The notes under the pieces are model-generated. The model did no database searches and was not told where the DNA came from. It saw only the letters and a list, made by a program, of their open reading frames with translations. A program made the translations under genes and the position numbers. This document shows, piece by piece, positions 63,235 to 64,000 of a stretch of 64,000 nt of DNA. Each line of letters starts with the position of its first letter. The first letter of the stretch is position 1. Location of the stretch: contig CANIPU010000006.1 in NCBI GenBank assembly GCA_947469485.1, positions 106,110-170,109 of the forward strand, in the 5' to 3' direction. Source of the stretch: Chitinophagaceae bacterium (GTDB taxonomy: Bacteria; Bacteroidota; Bacteroidia; Chitinophagales; UBA10324).

Positions 63235-63289
63235 CTGTCCATTTTCTGCATAAAAACAGCATAAATGTTTTAAAAAATGTTTAGCCCAA

Positions 63290-63573
63290 CCAAAATGACT
63301 ATACACGCAGTCAGTAAAAAATTATCACACTGACAGTAACGGGCATACACTCATCAGTAATTGGTTTACACTATCACAGTAAAAGGTTTACACTATAACA
63401 GTAAATAGCATACGCTGTCACAGTAATTCCAATACACTGTAACAGTTAAGAACTTACACCCATCAATAAATTCAATACACCTTCACAATAAACAGCTTCC
63501 ATTACATCAGTAAACACAATACCCTTTCGCAATAAATTCTTTACAACTTGTCAGTAAAGCCAATACACTATAT
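63290..63573. repeat. Array B: thirteen contiguous 21-22-bp degenerate tandem repeats
   Basis: Eleven units of 22 bp and two of 21 bp. The pattern is CAGTAA (or CAATAA), six or seven variable bases, ACACT-like, then four variable bases. Unit starts include 63290, 63312, 63334, 63355. The first and last units are more decayed. No spacers, no CRISPR signature. The array begins 116 bases upstream of the XRE-like start. Confidence 0.85.
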
Positions 63574-63601
63574 CAGTGAACAACTAAATTTTTGTCGCTA
63601 C

Positions 63602-63690
63602 TGTTCAACCCCTACGGGGTTGATGTATTTTTTTGTTTTCCTAACCCCCGATTTCATCGGGGGCTACTAACATTTCACCCCTCTGGGGTA
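63602..63690. repeat. REP-like three-hairpin element, copy 2
   Basis: Hairpins CAACCCC-TAC-GGGGTTG (63606-63622), CCCCCGAT-TTC-ATCGGGGG (63645-63663) and ACCCC-TCT-GGGGT (63677-63689). Matches copy 1 at 61498-61588 in the same orientation. The rest of 63691-63833 holds only short 'actcgaaac' repeats. Confidence 0.7.
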
Positions 63691-63833
63691 AATACTTCTG
63701 ATAAAACTGTAACACTACTTGAGCAATCAACTAATCACCCAATGAACTCGAAACCCGAAACTATAAACCCGAAACTCGAAACTTTAAGAAAGCAATGAAC
63801 TATAAAATTACATTTGCCAAAAAATAACCAGGA

Positions 63834-64000
63834 ATGGAATTTACTGTTTCCGAGAATCATAAATTAATAGAACAATCGGCGCGCGACTTTGCCGAAAAAT
63901 ATATTCGTCCGCATGTGATGGAATGGGATGAGGTGCAGCATTTTCCGAAAGATTTATTTAAGCAATTGGGTGAGCATGGTTTCCTGGGAGTGCTGGTGCC
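63834..64000 (+). CDS. Acyl-CoA dehydrogenase, N-terminal fragment
   Basis: The ATG at 63834 opens a frame that continues past the window end. The visible 55 residues (MEFTVSENHKLIEQSARDFA, then EKYIRPHVMEWDEVQHFPKD and LGEHGFLGVLVP) match the N-terminal helical domain of acyl-CoA dehydrogenases. The FAD and catalytic parts lie outside. It starts 143 bases after the REP-like element. Confidence 0.88.
   Translation, partial: MEFTVSENHKLIEQSARDFAEKYIRPHVMEWDEVQHFPKDLFKQLGEHGFLGVLV

Noticed and set aside
63290..63573. CRISPR array
   Set aside because: Units are contiguous and degenerate with no unique spacers of 25-40 bases, and there are no cas genes.
63592..63798. 68-residue frame over the REP-like element
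   Set aside because: The frame only translates hairpins of a repeat; the same kind of frame appears over copy 1.

Overview
The window looks like chromosomal DNA of an uncultured or poorly studied member of the Bacteroidota. Supporting signs are low GC, promoters of the TTTG/TAnnTTTG type, a PorT-type type IX secretion gene next to menG/ubiE, PorE-like OmpA lipoproteins, DUF1573 proteins, a GlmU-like protein beside tpiA, and a fused alpha/beta 2-oxoacid dehydrogenase E1. Assignments rest on motif recognition and remembered family features; no database search was run.

Layout. 1-1555: two tandem related outer-membrane-type proteins, the first cut by the window edge. 1572-8825: a minus-strand operon of a GlmU-like transferase, tpiA, prmA and a 1486-residue exported protein of unknown function. 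8932-9298: tmRNA (ssrA). 9413-13012: a lysine-dehydrogenase-like oxidoreductase, an aminotransferase and two DUF1573 proteins. 13132-21713: fused E1, lepA, folD, queE, a PorE-like OmpA protein and an exported protein. 21785-33953: rubrerythrin, an outer-membrane gene broken by one stop codon, kdsA, an MBL hydrolase, rarA, pyrD, rsmE, a metalloprotease lipoprotein, porT, menG and engB. 37436-56172: further housekeeping and envelope genes (ruvB, ygiD-like, punA, lpxK, nif3-like, rpmE2, ald, tsaE, a second PorE-like protein). 63834 to the end: start of an acyl-CoA dehydrogenase.

Two accessory islands interrupt this core. Island 1 (about 33960-37415) holds a compact type II restriction-modification system resembling MunI: an MT-A70 adenine methyltransferase, a PD-(D/E)XK endonuclease and a controller protein, with three near-identical 16-bp operator-like sites. 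After it come a cytoplasmic protein of unknown function (copy A) and an array of ten contiguous 21-bp degenerate repeats. Island 2 (about 56220-63690) holds a type IIG restriction-modification gene split by a one-base frameshift, four small genes apparently in its operon, a paralogue of the unknown protein (copy B), a small XRE-like regulator with strong upstream palindromes, and an array of thirteen 21-22-bp degenerate repeats. Two REP-like three-hairpin elements bracket the copy B cassette.

The most unusual observations are: (i) the twofold association of a repeat array of about two helical turns per unit with the same unknown protein family; (ii) a short hairpin element around GGTGAAAACACC that occurs in intergenic DNA and also in frame inside coding genes, giving the same nonapeptide GENTNNGGR in PyrD and in an unrelated protein; and (iii) the MunI-like system with its shared operators.
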